This document shows positions 1 to 6,152 of a stretch of DNA of 19,895 nucleotides, in pieces. Within the stretch, counting starts at the first letter, position 1; every line of letters begins with the position of its first letter. Made by a program: the position numbers and the translations under genes. The notes under the pieces are model-generated. The model ran no database searches, was not told the DNA's origin, and worked only from the letters and a program-made list of their open reading frames with translations. The DNA is taken from NCBI GenBank assembly GCA_964012875.1, contig CAXGUU010000022.1:1-19895 (forward strand), written 5' to 3'. This DNA is from CAXGUU01 sp964012875 (GTDB taxonomy: Bacteria > Pseudomonadota > Gammaproteobacteria > Ga0077536).

Positions 1-122
1 CCCGGATGCCCGGAGTTCGCGGTCTGTACCGCATCCATGCTCAGCGCGCGAATGGCGTTAGCCAGTTCGCGCCGCGTCGGATCGACCCCAAGGTCTTTCC
101 CGGCCGCTTGCGGCTCATTCAT
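1..122 (-). CDS. tkt: Transketolase, N-terminal fragment (runs off window)
   Basis: Only the first 40 codons are inside the window. Read on the minus strand from ATG at 122-120, they contain RRELANAIRALSMDAVQTA followed by NSGHPG, the typical start of bacterial transketolase. The NSGHPG stretch helps form the thiamine diphosphate/substrate site. Transketolase moves two-carbon ketol units between sugar phosphates in the non-oxidative pentose phosphate pathway, in the cytoplasm. A GAGGGAA Shine-Dalgarno-like sequence lies about six bases upstream of the ATG and supports this start. About ten residues precede the conserved block, a little more than in E. coli TktA. The gene is divergent from metF, with about 410 bp between the two starts. 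The family call is strong despite the short fragment because the motif is so characteristic. Everything beyond residue 40 is outside the window. Confidence 0.9.
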   Translation of the reverse strand, partial: MNEPQAAGKDLGVDPTRRELANAIRALSMDAVQTANSGHP

Positions 123-536
123 GTCAATTCCCTCGATGGGTGATCCAGGATTCAGCCCCGCTCCGTACCTTTGATGCCGGAACCGGGCCACTCGTCGTTT
201 TTGTATGGCTGGCGGCGTTCGACGCCGACCCGCATGCACTGTCCCCGTTTGGAACGGGCCTAACGTTTGCGAAGTCGCCGTTTTTGATAGTTTCGCCGCA
301 GACTTGAAATGGTATCGAGCACGTTTCCAATCAATACCGCTATTCATTTTACTCGACTCTGCGGCCGCGAAAAATGGCCTTGGACCGCGCGTCCCAATCG
401 GCAGCACAGCGGTCACGCGCCACGACGGGTTAGGTGTTTGCCCACCGGCGAGCGATAATCGAGGTTAATTGTTCAACTCCGGCAGGCACCCGCACGCAGC
501 CGGCGCCACCGGTGCTCCCTTAGGACCCCTGATTCC
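123..536. other. tkt/metF divergent intergenic region with two small hairpins
   Basis: This stretch of about 414 bp has no convincing gene; the short open frames in it lack family resemblance. It should hold the promoters for tkt (minus) and metF (plus), but I could not find a clean -35/-10 pair for either. Two perfect short inverted repeats stand out: CGGCGT-TCG-ACGCCG at 213-227 and CCCGTT-TGG-AACGGG at 244-258. Each has a 6 bp stem and 3-base loop, and they lie 16 bp apart. They could fold in a tkt leader transcript, but no T-tract follows on either strand. I saw no SAM or SAH riboswitch signature before metF. Confidence 0.5.
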
Positions 537-1376
537 ATGAGCGTCGCCGTCAGCTTCGAATTTTTCCCACCGCGTACAGAGGAAGGGCGGACACGCCTTC
601 AGCTCACGCGGGAGCGGCTTGCGGCACTCAAACCGGAGTATTTTTCGGTCACCTTTGGTGCTGGTGGCAGTACTCGAACCCTGACGCTCGAGACGGTCCT
701 CGAGTTACGTGCTGAAACCGGCATCGACAGCGCCCCGCACATTTCATGCATCGGCTTTGCCGTCAATGACATTATCGAAACACTAGAACGCTACCGCGAC
801 GCGGGCATCACCCGCCTGGTGGCCCTGCGGGGCGACATGCCCTCGGGTACAACCGGCGTCGGCGAGTTGCGTTTCGCCGATGAACTGGTCGCGCTGATTC
901 GCGAAAATTTCGCAGATGCGTTTCATGTCGAAGTCGCTGCCTACCCGGAAGTTCACCCGCAAGCTGTCGGCGCGTCCGCTGACTTGGACAATTTCCGGCG
1001 CAAAGTGGACGCTGGCGCTGACGGTGCGATCACCCAGTACTTCTATAATCCGGATGCCTACGCACGCTTCATCGAACGTTGTCGGGGTGTCGGCATCGAG
1101 ATACCGATTGTCCCGGGCATTATGCCGATTACCAATTACAGCAACCTTAAACGTTTCTCCGACATGTGCGGCGCCGAAATTCCACGTTGGATAATGATGC
1201 AGTTGCGGGATTTCGGTGACGACCGCCAAGCAATTCAGGCATTTGGCATCGAGGTCGGTACGCGTCTTTGCGAAACCCTCGTCAGTCACGGAGCTCCGGG
1301 TTTGCATTTCTACAGCATGAACCAGCACGAAGCTGCGGGCGCAATATGTTCCAATCTCGGCTTCGGTACCGATTGA
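537..1376 (+). CDS. metF: 5,10-methylenetetrahydrofolate reductase
   Basis: The product is 279 residues, a usual length for bacterial MetF. It reduces 5,10-methylene-THF to 5-methyl-THF, the methyl donor for methionine synthesis, using FAD in a TIM barrel. Visible hallmarks are the N-terminal FEFFPP (residues 7-12, with Glu8 matching the catalytic Glu28 of E. coli MetF), the FGAGGST loop, LRGD for flavin/folate contact, AAYPEVHP, and ITQYFYNP. The ATG at 537 has AGGA 11 bases upstream and the protein starts right at the conserved strand, so the start is secure. It is divergent from tkt. Immediately downstream the sequence becomes a truncated ABC ATPase, so the normal gene order after metF has been disturbed. 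The opposite-strand open frame across this gene is a shadow. Confidence 0.96.
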   Translation: MSVAVSFEFFPPRTEEGRTRLQLTRERLAALKPEYFSVTFGAGGSTRTLTLETVLELRAETGIDSAPHISCIGFAVNDIIETLERYRDAGITRLVALRGDMPSGTTGVGELRFADELVALIRENFADAFHVEVAAYPEVHPQAVGASADLDNFRRKVDAGADGAITQYFYNPDAYARFIERCRGVGIEIPIVPGIMPITNYSNLKRFSDMCGAEIPRWIMMQLRDFGDDRQAIQAFGIEVGTRLCETLVSHGAPGLHFYSMNQHEAAGAICSNLGFGTD

Positions 1377-1377
1377 T

Positions 1378-1881
1378 CGTCGATGTCTGCACCGCACTCT
1401 GAAGGCGCCGCCGTTCGCGACCGGATTCGAACTGGTTCGCTACGTCCTCGCATTGGGTGGCCATGCCTTTTCGCGCGCTGCGGTATGCCGCGAAGCCGAA
1501 GCACTGGAACGTGATGTCAGCGCGCTGTCGCGAACCGTTCGCGAGTACTCCAAGGGCATGGTGCAGAAGCTGGGCCTGATTACCTGCATCCTGCCGAAGG
1601 CGCGGCTATTGGTGCTGGACGAACCGATGAGCGGGCTCGATCCCAAGGCTCGGACCCTGTTCAGGGTGCGGCTCGGCGAACTCAGTCGCGACGGCACGGG
1701 CATGTTTTTTTCGACTCACCTGTTGGCGGACGTCGAGACCATGTGCGACCGCGTACTGTTCCTCGATCAGGGCCAGTTACTGTTCGATGGTTCCGTGGAC
1801 GAGCTTCACCGGCGCTACGATGGGACTTCGTTGGAAGGCGTGTTCTTAGCGGTGTTGGATGCGGCGGGCGCCGAAGCGTAA
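1378..1881 (+). pseudogene. ABC transporter ATP-binding protein, N-terminally truncated remnant
   Basis: The frame encodes the second half of an ABC-2 type ATPase. It shows a signature loop variant YSKGMVQKLGL (codons from 1546), Walker B LLVLDEP with the D-loop SGLDP (about 1603-1641), and the switch histidine in STHL (His codon 1717-1719). The C-terminal sequence is of ordinary length. Homologous-looking sequence continues upstream of any start codon, through PPFATGFELVRYVLALGG (about 1408-1461), to within a few bases of the metF stop at 1376. No Walker A is present, and the missing N-terminal part would have to lie where metF ends. The only nearby start is TTG at 1453. The simplest reading is a gene fragment joined to the end of metF by deletion or insertion. 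It cannot hydrolyse ATP alone. A short product with another role cannot be excluded. Confidence 0.8.
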
Positions 1882-1930
1882 CGACCCGTTCGCTAACCGA
1901 TTGTCACCCCTGCCGCGGCGTCGGGCATCC

Positions 1931-2178
1931 TCGCGCGCGGTGACGACCCCGAGTGCCTTGCTCGGCGCGCTATCCGTAACGCGCGCCATGCTCGATCTGC
2001 ACAAGGAGCCCGATGCGATGACCCATCCGGACAGCATGCAAATCTGCGTGACCCGCTAGGAAATCGGACGGATTGTCGGCTGCTTCCGCGAAATGGTCGG
2101 TCGGATAGTGAAAACCTTGGAAGAACGCACTTGCTCAGAGTCAGCGGCAAAACAATCCTCTTTTTCGGCGTGCGTTAG
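1931..2178 (+). pseudogene. CRP/Vfr-family regulator, decayed C-terminal remnant
   Basis: Frame-by-frame reading recovers the end of a cAMP-receptor-type regulator. The first frame gives RAMLDL, then EPDAMTHPDSMQICVTR, a TAG stop at 2057-2059 where relatives have Gln, then EIGRIVGCFREMVGRI and KTLEER. This is the helix-turn-helix that in E. coli CRP reads TRQEIGQIVGCSRETVGR. After about 2128 one base is missing, and the next frame continues LLRVSGKTILFFGVR to a TAG at 2176-2178, matching the family's normal C-terminal strand and end. The nonsense codon and the frameshift together leave no functional protein. Weaker similarity begins near 1931. The N-terminal cAMP-binding domain is not recognisable upstream. 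A functional crp elsewhere in the genome is expected. The reading is direct from translation; the family assignment rests on remembered CRP/Vfr sequence. Confidence 0.88.
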
Positions 2179-2200
2179 GTCCCAGCGGTAGAGGTGCGGC

Positions 2201-2683
2201 CTACTTTTTCCTGATTCCAATCCGTTTGCCGATAGTTTCAGGGCGCGGTAACTGACCCTGTCGTTCGAGCATCGTCTGGTAGAGTTCACGGACCTGAGCT
2301 TCAAATTCGCACGAGCGCCGGCTCTCGGTGCTGAAGCTGATTGACAAGGTCTCCTGAATCGCAAGCAGCGTCTCGCCGCGATACATCTCCTGGTAGTAGT
2401 GCACGCGCTTGCCGTCGAAATCGACAATGCGCGTTTCAATCCTAAGCGCATCGCCGAGCGTCGCTTCCTGCAAATAACTGATGTGTGACTCAAGCGCGAC
2501 GGTCGAACGCTTCTCGCGCTCGATGTACTCAAGCGTGATGCCAATGATGTCCTTGAACGCATCGATACCAAAGTCGAACGCCATCACGTAATACGCGACG
2601 TTCATGTGATCGTTGTAATCGAGCCATTCCTGCCCTACGTCAACAGTCGTCACAACGATGCCGTTGTCAGTCAAATCCGACAT
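2201..2683 (-). CDS. Hotdog-fold acyl-CoA thioesterase-like protein (betainyl-CoA thioesterase type)
   Basis: The product is 160 residues in the 4-hydroxybenzoyl-CoA/betainyl-CoA thioesterase group, which hydrolyse CoA thioesters in the cytoplasm. The N-terminal hotdog motif is WLDYNDHMNVAYYV (residues 20-33), with Asp22 and His26 in the usual active-site positions. Relatives usually read DYNGHM. The middle block EATLGDALRIETRIVDFD and the YYQEMYRG strand are also typical, and the C-terminal PRPE..GKRIG resembles thioesterases linked to carnitine/betaine metabolism. The open frame extends 36 codons further upstream, but the ATG at 2683 has GCAGG about eight bases before it and begins just ahead of the fold, so I chose it. 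It stands alone between the crp remnant and the tRNA, so context does not identify a substrate. Confidence 0.85.
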   Translation of the reverse strand: MSDLTDNGIVVTTVDVGQEWLDYNDHMNVAYYVMAFDFGIDAFKDIIGITLEYIEREKRSTVALESHISYLQEATLGDALRIETRIVDFDGKRVHYYQEMYRGETLLAIQETLSISFSTESRRSCEFEAQVRELYQTMLERQGQLPRPETIGKRIGIRKK

Positions 2684-2801
2684 TGAAATACCTGCGGTTT
2701 GTGTTTTGGCTGCGCTTGACACGGTGCGTGCGAGCCCCGATGATCGCGCGTCCTGACTGGGCCGGCGCAGCGCAAGCCTGACCCGACCCAACCGAACGCA
2801 T

Positions 2802-2878
2802 GGCTATGTAGCTCAGCTGGTTAGAGCGCGGCACTCATAATGCTGAGGTCGGTGGTTCAAGTCCACCCATAGCCACCA
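2802..2878 (+). tRNA. tRNA-Met (anticodon CAU), elongator type, CCA encoded
   Basis: A full cloverleaf folds over 77 bases. The acceptor GGCTATG pairs with CATAGCC, the D arm is GCTC/GAGC, and the anticodon stem CGGCA/TGCTG closes the loop CTCATAA with anticodon CAT at positions 34-36. The T arm is GGTGG/CCACC with loop TTCAAGT, followed by A and the encoded CCA. The acceptor and D arm closely resemble E. coli elongator tRNA-Met, so I prefer that over tRNA-Ile2, which carries the same gene anticodon before lysidine modification. The decayed mobile DNA downstream fits a tRNA-adjacent insertion hotspot. Confidence 0.95.
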
Positions 2879-2966
2879 ACCGTTCCCTTTCAACGCCTGT
2901 GAGTCAGGTTGTAGGAAATAGTTATCGGAGTAAATCTGGCTCGTCGAAGCTCAAAAGAGAGCAACC

Positions 2967-3110
2967 ATGAGCAAGAAAGAAACAACGGAAGCACACGTCA
3001 AATCCATCCGACGTGCGACGCGAAAACAGTACTCTTCTGAAAAAGACTCGAATAGTGCTGGCGGGACTGCGCGGAGGGCAGTCCATTGCCGAGCTGTGTG
3101 GGCAAAATAC
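2967..3110 (+). mobile_element. IS3-family orfA remnant (frameshifted 5' end)
   Basis: From ATG 2967 the frame encodes SIRRATRKQYSSE, then a frameshift near 3040 continues in another frame as RIVLAGLRGGQSIAELC. Joined together this matches the start of IS3-family OrfA, whose helix-turn-helix region typically reads KQYSxEEKIRIVLxGLRGExSIAELCR. The similarity stops at about 3105, where the sequence becomes an unrelated gene remnant. OrfB and the rest of OrfA are absent. I could not find a matching pair of terminal inverted repeats. This is a dead IS fragment, about 90 bp downstream of the tRNA. Confidence 0.75.
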
Positions 3111-3440
3111 AGCGCTATCGTCGCTTCGGAACGAGAAGCTTGGCAGCTGTTCTAGACGGGCATAAAAGACTTTTTTTCGCTTCCCGATGCCGAGCAAGTG
3201 CGGTTCAATTTTTTGTTGGGAATGTATTTCGGAATTGTTGATACGTTGATGGTTTACGAAGAGGCAGGGACATTCATTTACCCCGAGACCTACGAACGCA
3301 ACTTAGATCAGTTCTATGCGGTCTTCCGGCAGTCCCGGGTTCAGGAATGGTGGGAATCAAACGGTAGGGGCCGCGTCTTCGGACCCAAAGCCGCACACTA
3401 TTTGATCAATAGATTACGGGAAGAGACCGGCACTTCTTGA
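3093..3440 (+). pseudogene. Hypothetical protein, 5'-truncated remnant with in-frame TAG
   Basis: One reading frame runs through AKYSAIVASEREAWQLF, a TAG at 3153-3155, then TGIKDFFSLPDAEQVRFNF and on to a stop at 3438-3440. The part after the TAG (from GTG 3198, 80 codons) contains LLGMYFGIVDTLMVYEE, an aromatic-rich middle, and VQEWWESNGRGRVFGP near the end. The layout resembles C-terminal domains of small membrane-anchored hypothetical proteins that end with a W-rich segment and FxPxF-like motif; I have no family name for it. The frame being shared across the TAG suggests that one gene was interrupted, its 5' part lost at the junction with the IS3 remnant. A short product starting at GTG 3198 is possible but has no good ribosome site. 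Confidence 0.55.
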
Positions 3441-4370
3441 CAGGCCTCTCGCGGCACGTCTGATGCCCTTACTCATAGTCCTATGGTTGTTCAGATCGAT
3501 TCTGAGTATGGGTGCCAAGTGTGGCAGTTACGAGGCGAACTTGCTCTGGAGCAGAATGGCCTTGTTGCTATGTAGCGCTGGAGGAAAAAAGGGGCGGGCG
3601 GGAGAGGGACTCCGCCCGCCGTGCGACGCTCTTTACTATTTGGTCATGACCTTACGGAGCAGCGTCAGAGAGCAGCGGCTGTGGCTTGGGGGAGGAAGTC
3701 GCCGCTGCGCCGGGTTGCCCACACTGGCAACGGTAGTATTACGTCGCGCGCCTTTAAATGGATCACATGAGACGTTGAGGTGACAGGAAAGCTGGCAAGA
3801 GCAGAGCGGGTCAATGTCTTCCGAGGGATACGAGGCAGAGGTGGTCGTCTACTTGCGGCGTAACGCAGCGGTGTCGGCGGGCCATGGTAGCAACGGCGGC
3901 GCGATGTCGAGGTACCTCAGCGCTGGACCAGCGATTCCGACCCGAGTCAGCGTGATCGGTTGTCCGTGATGTCACGTACTTGCAGTTTCGAAACCCAAAA
4001 TCGCGAGAATGAATCATGGTAAAAGAAGCTTTTCTAAGTGCGCTGCTGGCCGCAAGTCCTAATCCGAACAGCGCTGAAATCATCTTGGTGGAAGTCCGCC
4101 AACCGCACTTCGACGGGCACACAATCGTGCGAGTTGAATCTGTGGAGTCGCTGCGGGCACAGGCTCGCCCGTCTATCGTCAGAGGGGTCTTGTGGGCCGA
4201 TTAGTCGTCGCGCATCAAAACGCATTCCCAATGAAGGCAGTCGGGGCGCGTACGTATGCTGATGTAGCCGCTGTTGGTCAGCCGCGTTCCGAAGATGTGA
4301 CCGGTCTTTGTTCGGTTGAAAAACCGGGCTGAGCACGCTGCCGGATCGATCTTACCTGGGCGTAAACGGT
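3441..4370. other. Long gene-poor stretch with hairpins and short open frames
   Basis: No open frame in these 930 bp has family resemblance or good translation signals. The open frames on both strands are short and odd in composition, as expected in decaying DNA. One minus-strand frame, open from about 3848, ends at a TAG (3638-3636) after the residues LLRKVMTK, just before a terminator-like hairpin at 3585-3620; it may be the tail of a lost gene. A 62-codon plus frame at 4016-4204 has an ATG with a weak GAGAA upstream but no recognisable domain. Stems at 3625-3666, 3672-3708 and 3714-3731 follow the terminator. The whole block probably belongs with the IS3 debris beside the tRNA. Confidence 0.5.
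3585..3620 (-). terminator. Rho-independent terminator-like hairpin, minus strand
   Basis: GGCGGGCGG (3593-3601) pairs perfectly with CCGCCCGCC (3612-3620) around a 10-base loop. On the minus strand the stem is followed by CC and six T residues (the A-run 3585-3590), which is the layout of an intrinsic terminator. It would end transcripts coming from the right. No intact minus-strand gene ends here; the nearest candidate is a broken open frame stopping at 3636. Confidence 0.6.
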
Positions 4371-5354
4371 TCAGCGTTGCGTGCTCTTAAAAAAACCTGT
4401 CACCCCGAGCATCTGCTCATGTTCGGCAATCTCCAACGCCGCAATTTCGAACTGCCTGCGCGCATTAGCGGTCACCTTTTGAAGGGACAGGTGAAGCGCT
4501 GCGTCCTCGGCGTTACGGTTCTCACAATCCGCGCTATAGATCTCGAAACGCAGCAGCGTGCGAATGATGTCGACAATATGTCCAGGACATTCGCACGCGA
4601 CATTCGTCGATGCGTTGCCAATGTCCTCCAGCATGGCGTCGCTCATCAACCGCGGCGGGATCTCGTCCGCGTCGGTCTGGAATCGCTCCCGGGGGGCAGT
4701 TTCGCCTTGCATCTGTGACAGCACCTGGTTGGCATCAACAGGCGCCTGTAGCACCACCAACCCGTTATTCCTTAAACGTGAAACCAATGACCTGGGCGCG
4801 AAGCCGTACACAACAATGCAACGCATGGCAGCCTCGGCGGCGGCGATCGTGAGTAGGTCTTCAGTGCGCTCTGCTGTGAGCGCTGCTAATTCAACGACGA
4901 TGATATCCGGCACCGCTTGCGCCACGTGATGGCTAAAGTCAGCCCAATTGTCGTAGCGGCCGGTCTCAGTGAGCCAGGCGACGCGTGCTTCCGTCTCGCT
5001 CATCACATGGCAGGTCTCAGCATACATCGCTGCCGTTTCAATCCGCGTTGGCGCTGCTGCTGTGGTATTTGAATGCTGAGCGACGAGCTGCTGAAGCCGG
5101 TCGCGCTCGAGGCCGGCAACCGTACTGATGGCATGCCCCGCCGCGACGAGTCGTTTAATCAGGCGTAAGCGCTCAATGTCGTGATCGTCGTACAAGCGTG
5201 CCGAATTGGCCGCGCGTTTCGGCGACACCACTTCATAGCGGCGTTCCCACACTCGCAGGGTGTCGACCGGGATCTGCGTTAGTCGGGCGACCGCACCGAT
5301 CCTGAATGTCGCCTCGCTTTGTTCTGCTTCCCCGTCGTTTGTTCCGGTTTTCAA
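4371..5354 (-). CDS. MerR-family transcriptional regulator with C-terminal sensor-like domain
   Basis: The product is 327 residues. Residues 17-80 are a MerR winged helix: FRIGAVARLTQIPVDTLRVWERRY, then PKRAANSARLYDDHDIERL. The layout (MerR head, helical linker, Rossmann-like middle at about 120-210) recalls the LitR/CarH light-responsive group. The cobalamin-binding ExHxxG/DxHxxG pattern is not visible, so B12 sensing is not supported. Residues 250-300 form a separate block with CEC (Cys254, Cys256), Cys277 and ENRNAEDAALH. The open frame reaches GTG at 5387, but AAGGAGG (5368-5362) inside it sits seven bases before TTG 5354, so I place the start at TTG. The gene is divergent from the small-peptide/HiPIP/renalase run and is the natural candidate to control it and itself from the shared 168 bp region. 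Confidence 0.82.
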   Translation of the reverse strand: MKTGTNDGEAEQSEATFRIGAVARLTQIPVDTLRVWERRYEVVSPKRAANSARLYDDHDIERLRLIKRLVAAGHAISTVAGLERDRLQQLVAQHSNTTAAAPTRIETAAMYAETCHVMSETEARVAWLTETGRYDNWADFSHHVAQAVPDIIVVELAALTAERTEDLLTIAAAEAAMRCIVVYGFAPRSLVSRLRNNGLVVLQAPVDANQVLSQMQGETAPRERFQTDADEIPPRLMSDAMLEDIGNASTNVACECPGHIVDIIRTLLRFEIYSADCENRNAEDAALHLSLQKVTANARRQFEIAALEIAEHEQMLGVTGFFKSTQR

Positions 5355-5435
5355 CAGATTTCCTCCTTCGATGACCTCCCTGAACACAGGGCCAGGGTTG
5401 GGTGGTGATCCGATGTTGAATGATTGTCGTACTTA

Positions 5436-5446
5436 TGAACAGTTCA
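5436..5446. promoter_or_regulatory. Palindrome TGAACAGTTCA, candidate operator
   Basis: Two 5 bp arms (TGAAC/GTTCA) surround a single base, in the AT-rich gap between the MerR-type gene and the small-peptide gene. MerR proteins are dimers and bind dyads in promoters, so it is a plausible binding site. No matching experimental site is known to me. Confidence 0.35.
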
Positions 5447-5460
5447 AACGCATTTTAAAC

Positions 5461-5474
5461 ACTTAAAATTAAGT
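5461..5474. promoter_or_regulatory. Palindrome ACTTAA-AA-TTAAGT, candidate operator
   Basis: Perfect 6 bp arms with a 2-base centre, 14 bp downstream of the first palindrome and 48 bp before the ATG of the 32-residue peptide. It lies where the promoter of the rightward genes should be. I found no convincing sigma-70 hexamer pair with normal spacing here, which would fit an activator-dependent or alternative-sigma promoter. Confidence 0.35.
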
Positions 5475-5522
5475 TTGGCTAGTCTAATTTCTAATACAAA
5501 ACATAGACAAGGAACGATCGCC

Positions 5523-5621
5523 ATGAATGCCATTCTTTCTGCGCCCCAGCTCATCATTTTCGGCGTTGTGCTAGCGCCGCTCTCTACGCTAACCGCAATC
5601 GCGATTTCAGGAATTCTCTAA
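5523..5621 (+). CDS. 32-residue single-helix membrane peptide
   Basis: This small open frame runs ATG to TAA with a good AAGGA ribosome site about ten bases upstream, and it ends 18 bp before the HiPIP start. The peptide begins MNAILSAPQLIIFGVVLAPL and continues with small and hydrophobic residues to SGIL. It has no charged side chain at all, so most of it could span the membrane once. I recognise no family. Its position as first gene of the run, with its own ribosome site, argues that it is translated. A leader peptide or a small membrane partner of the exported iron-sulfur protein are both possible. Confidence 0.6.
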   Translation: MNAILSAPQLIIFGVVLAPLSTLTAIAISGIL

Positions 5622-5639
5622 ACCGAGGGTCAAAACAAC

Positions 5640-6002
5640 ATGAACGCATCAAGTAAATCCGAAAAGAATGAGCGCCTTCCGCTCAGCGCCGAGCGACGCA
5701 AGTTCCTGCAGAGAAGCGGGATGAGTGCCGTGGCCGCCATGACTGCGGGAGCAACGGCGACCCTGACGGCTTCCGCAGCGACTCAGGTTGATGAATCATC
5801 AGCACAGGCCGTTGCGCTCGGCTACCGACACGACGCCGCTCAAGTTGACGGAGATAAATTTCCGAAGCGGAATGCCATTGATGTCTGCAGAAACTGCGCC
5901 CTGTTCAAGAGCAAGACCGATGTCCAGTGGGGAGCCTGCCCTTTATTTGGGGCAGACGAAGTAAATCGTGATGGCTGGTGTTCCGCGTGGGCCAAGGGGT
6001 GA
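5640..6002 (+). CDS. High-potential iron-sulfur protein (HiPIP), Tat-exported
   Basis: The product is 120 residues. It starts with a Tat signal: S-AERRKFLQRS (residues 16-26, twin Arg19-Arg20) followed by an Ala-rich hydrophobic segment to about residue 47. The C-terminal half carries the four cluster cysteines at 83, 86, 100 and 114 in the pattern C-x2-C-x13-C-x13-C, with CPLF and GWCSAW as in HiPIPs. It should hold one [4Fe-4S] cluster and act as a periplasmic single-electron carrier, folded before export. GAGGGT lies about ten bases before the ATG. It sits between a tiny membrane peptide and a renalase-like oxidase. HiPIPs are best known from purple bacteria as electron donors to reaction centres or oxidases; no photosynthesis or oxidase genes are visible here, so its partner is unknown. 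Confidence 0.92.
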   Translation: MNASSKSEKNERLPLSAERRKFLQRSGMSAVAAMTAGATATLTASAATQVDESSAQAVALGYRHDAAQVDGDKFPKRNAIDVCRNCALFKSKTDVQWGACPLFGADEVNRDGWCSAWAKG

Positions 6003-6152
6003 CAGCTCAACATGGCGCTGCCGATCAAACGCCGGTGGCCTGAACCACTTTAGAGATGCAGGAAAAGCTAATGACTTTGAGCCTTGGCGGCCCCGTCTCC
6101 GCGTGTCGGTACTCGATTGCGATGTTCTGTTCGAACACAGTTCAGTAGCGCC

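Noticed and set aside
400..536. SAM- or SAH-type riboswitch ahead of metF
   Set aside because: I looked for the conserved cores because metF is a common target, but the sequence does not contain them.
783..1397. 204-codon open frame opposite metF
   Set aside because: It lies antisense to a well-conserved metF, shows no family pattern, and is explained by the codon bias of the real gene.
2056..2571. 171-codon minus-strand frame overlapping the thioesterase and the crp remnant
   Set aside because: The thioesterase frame on the same strand has the family motifs; this frame is arginine/serine rich and has no homology I recognise.
2802..2878. tRNA-Ile2 (CAU) instead of tRNA-Met
   Set aside because: The acceptor stem GGCTATG and D arm match elongator tRNA-Met more closely; still, the anticodon alone cannot separate the two.
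3680..3710. String GGGGGAGGAAGTC resembling the RNase P RNA core
   Set aside because: Only a dozen bases match and the surrounding conserved RNase P elements are missing.
4016..4204. 62-codon plus-strand frame with ATG
   Set aside because: The ribosome site is weak, there is no domain, and it lies in a stretch of decayed DNA with overlapping frames on both strands.
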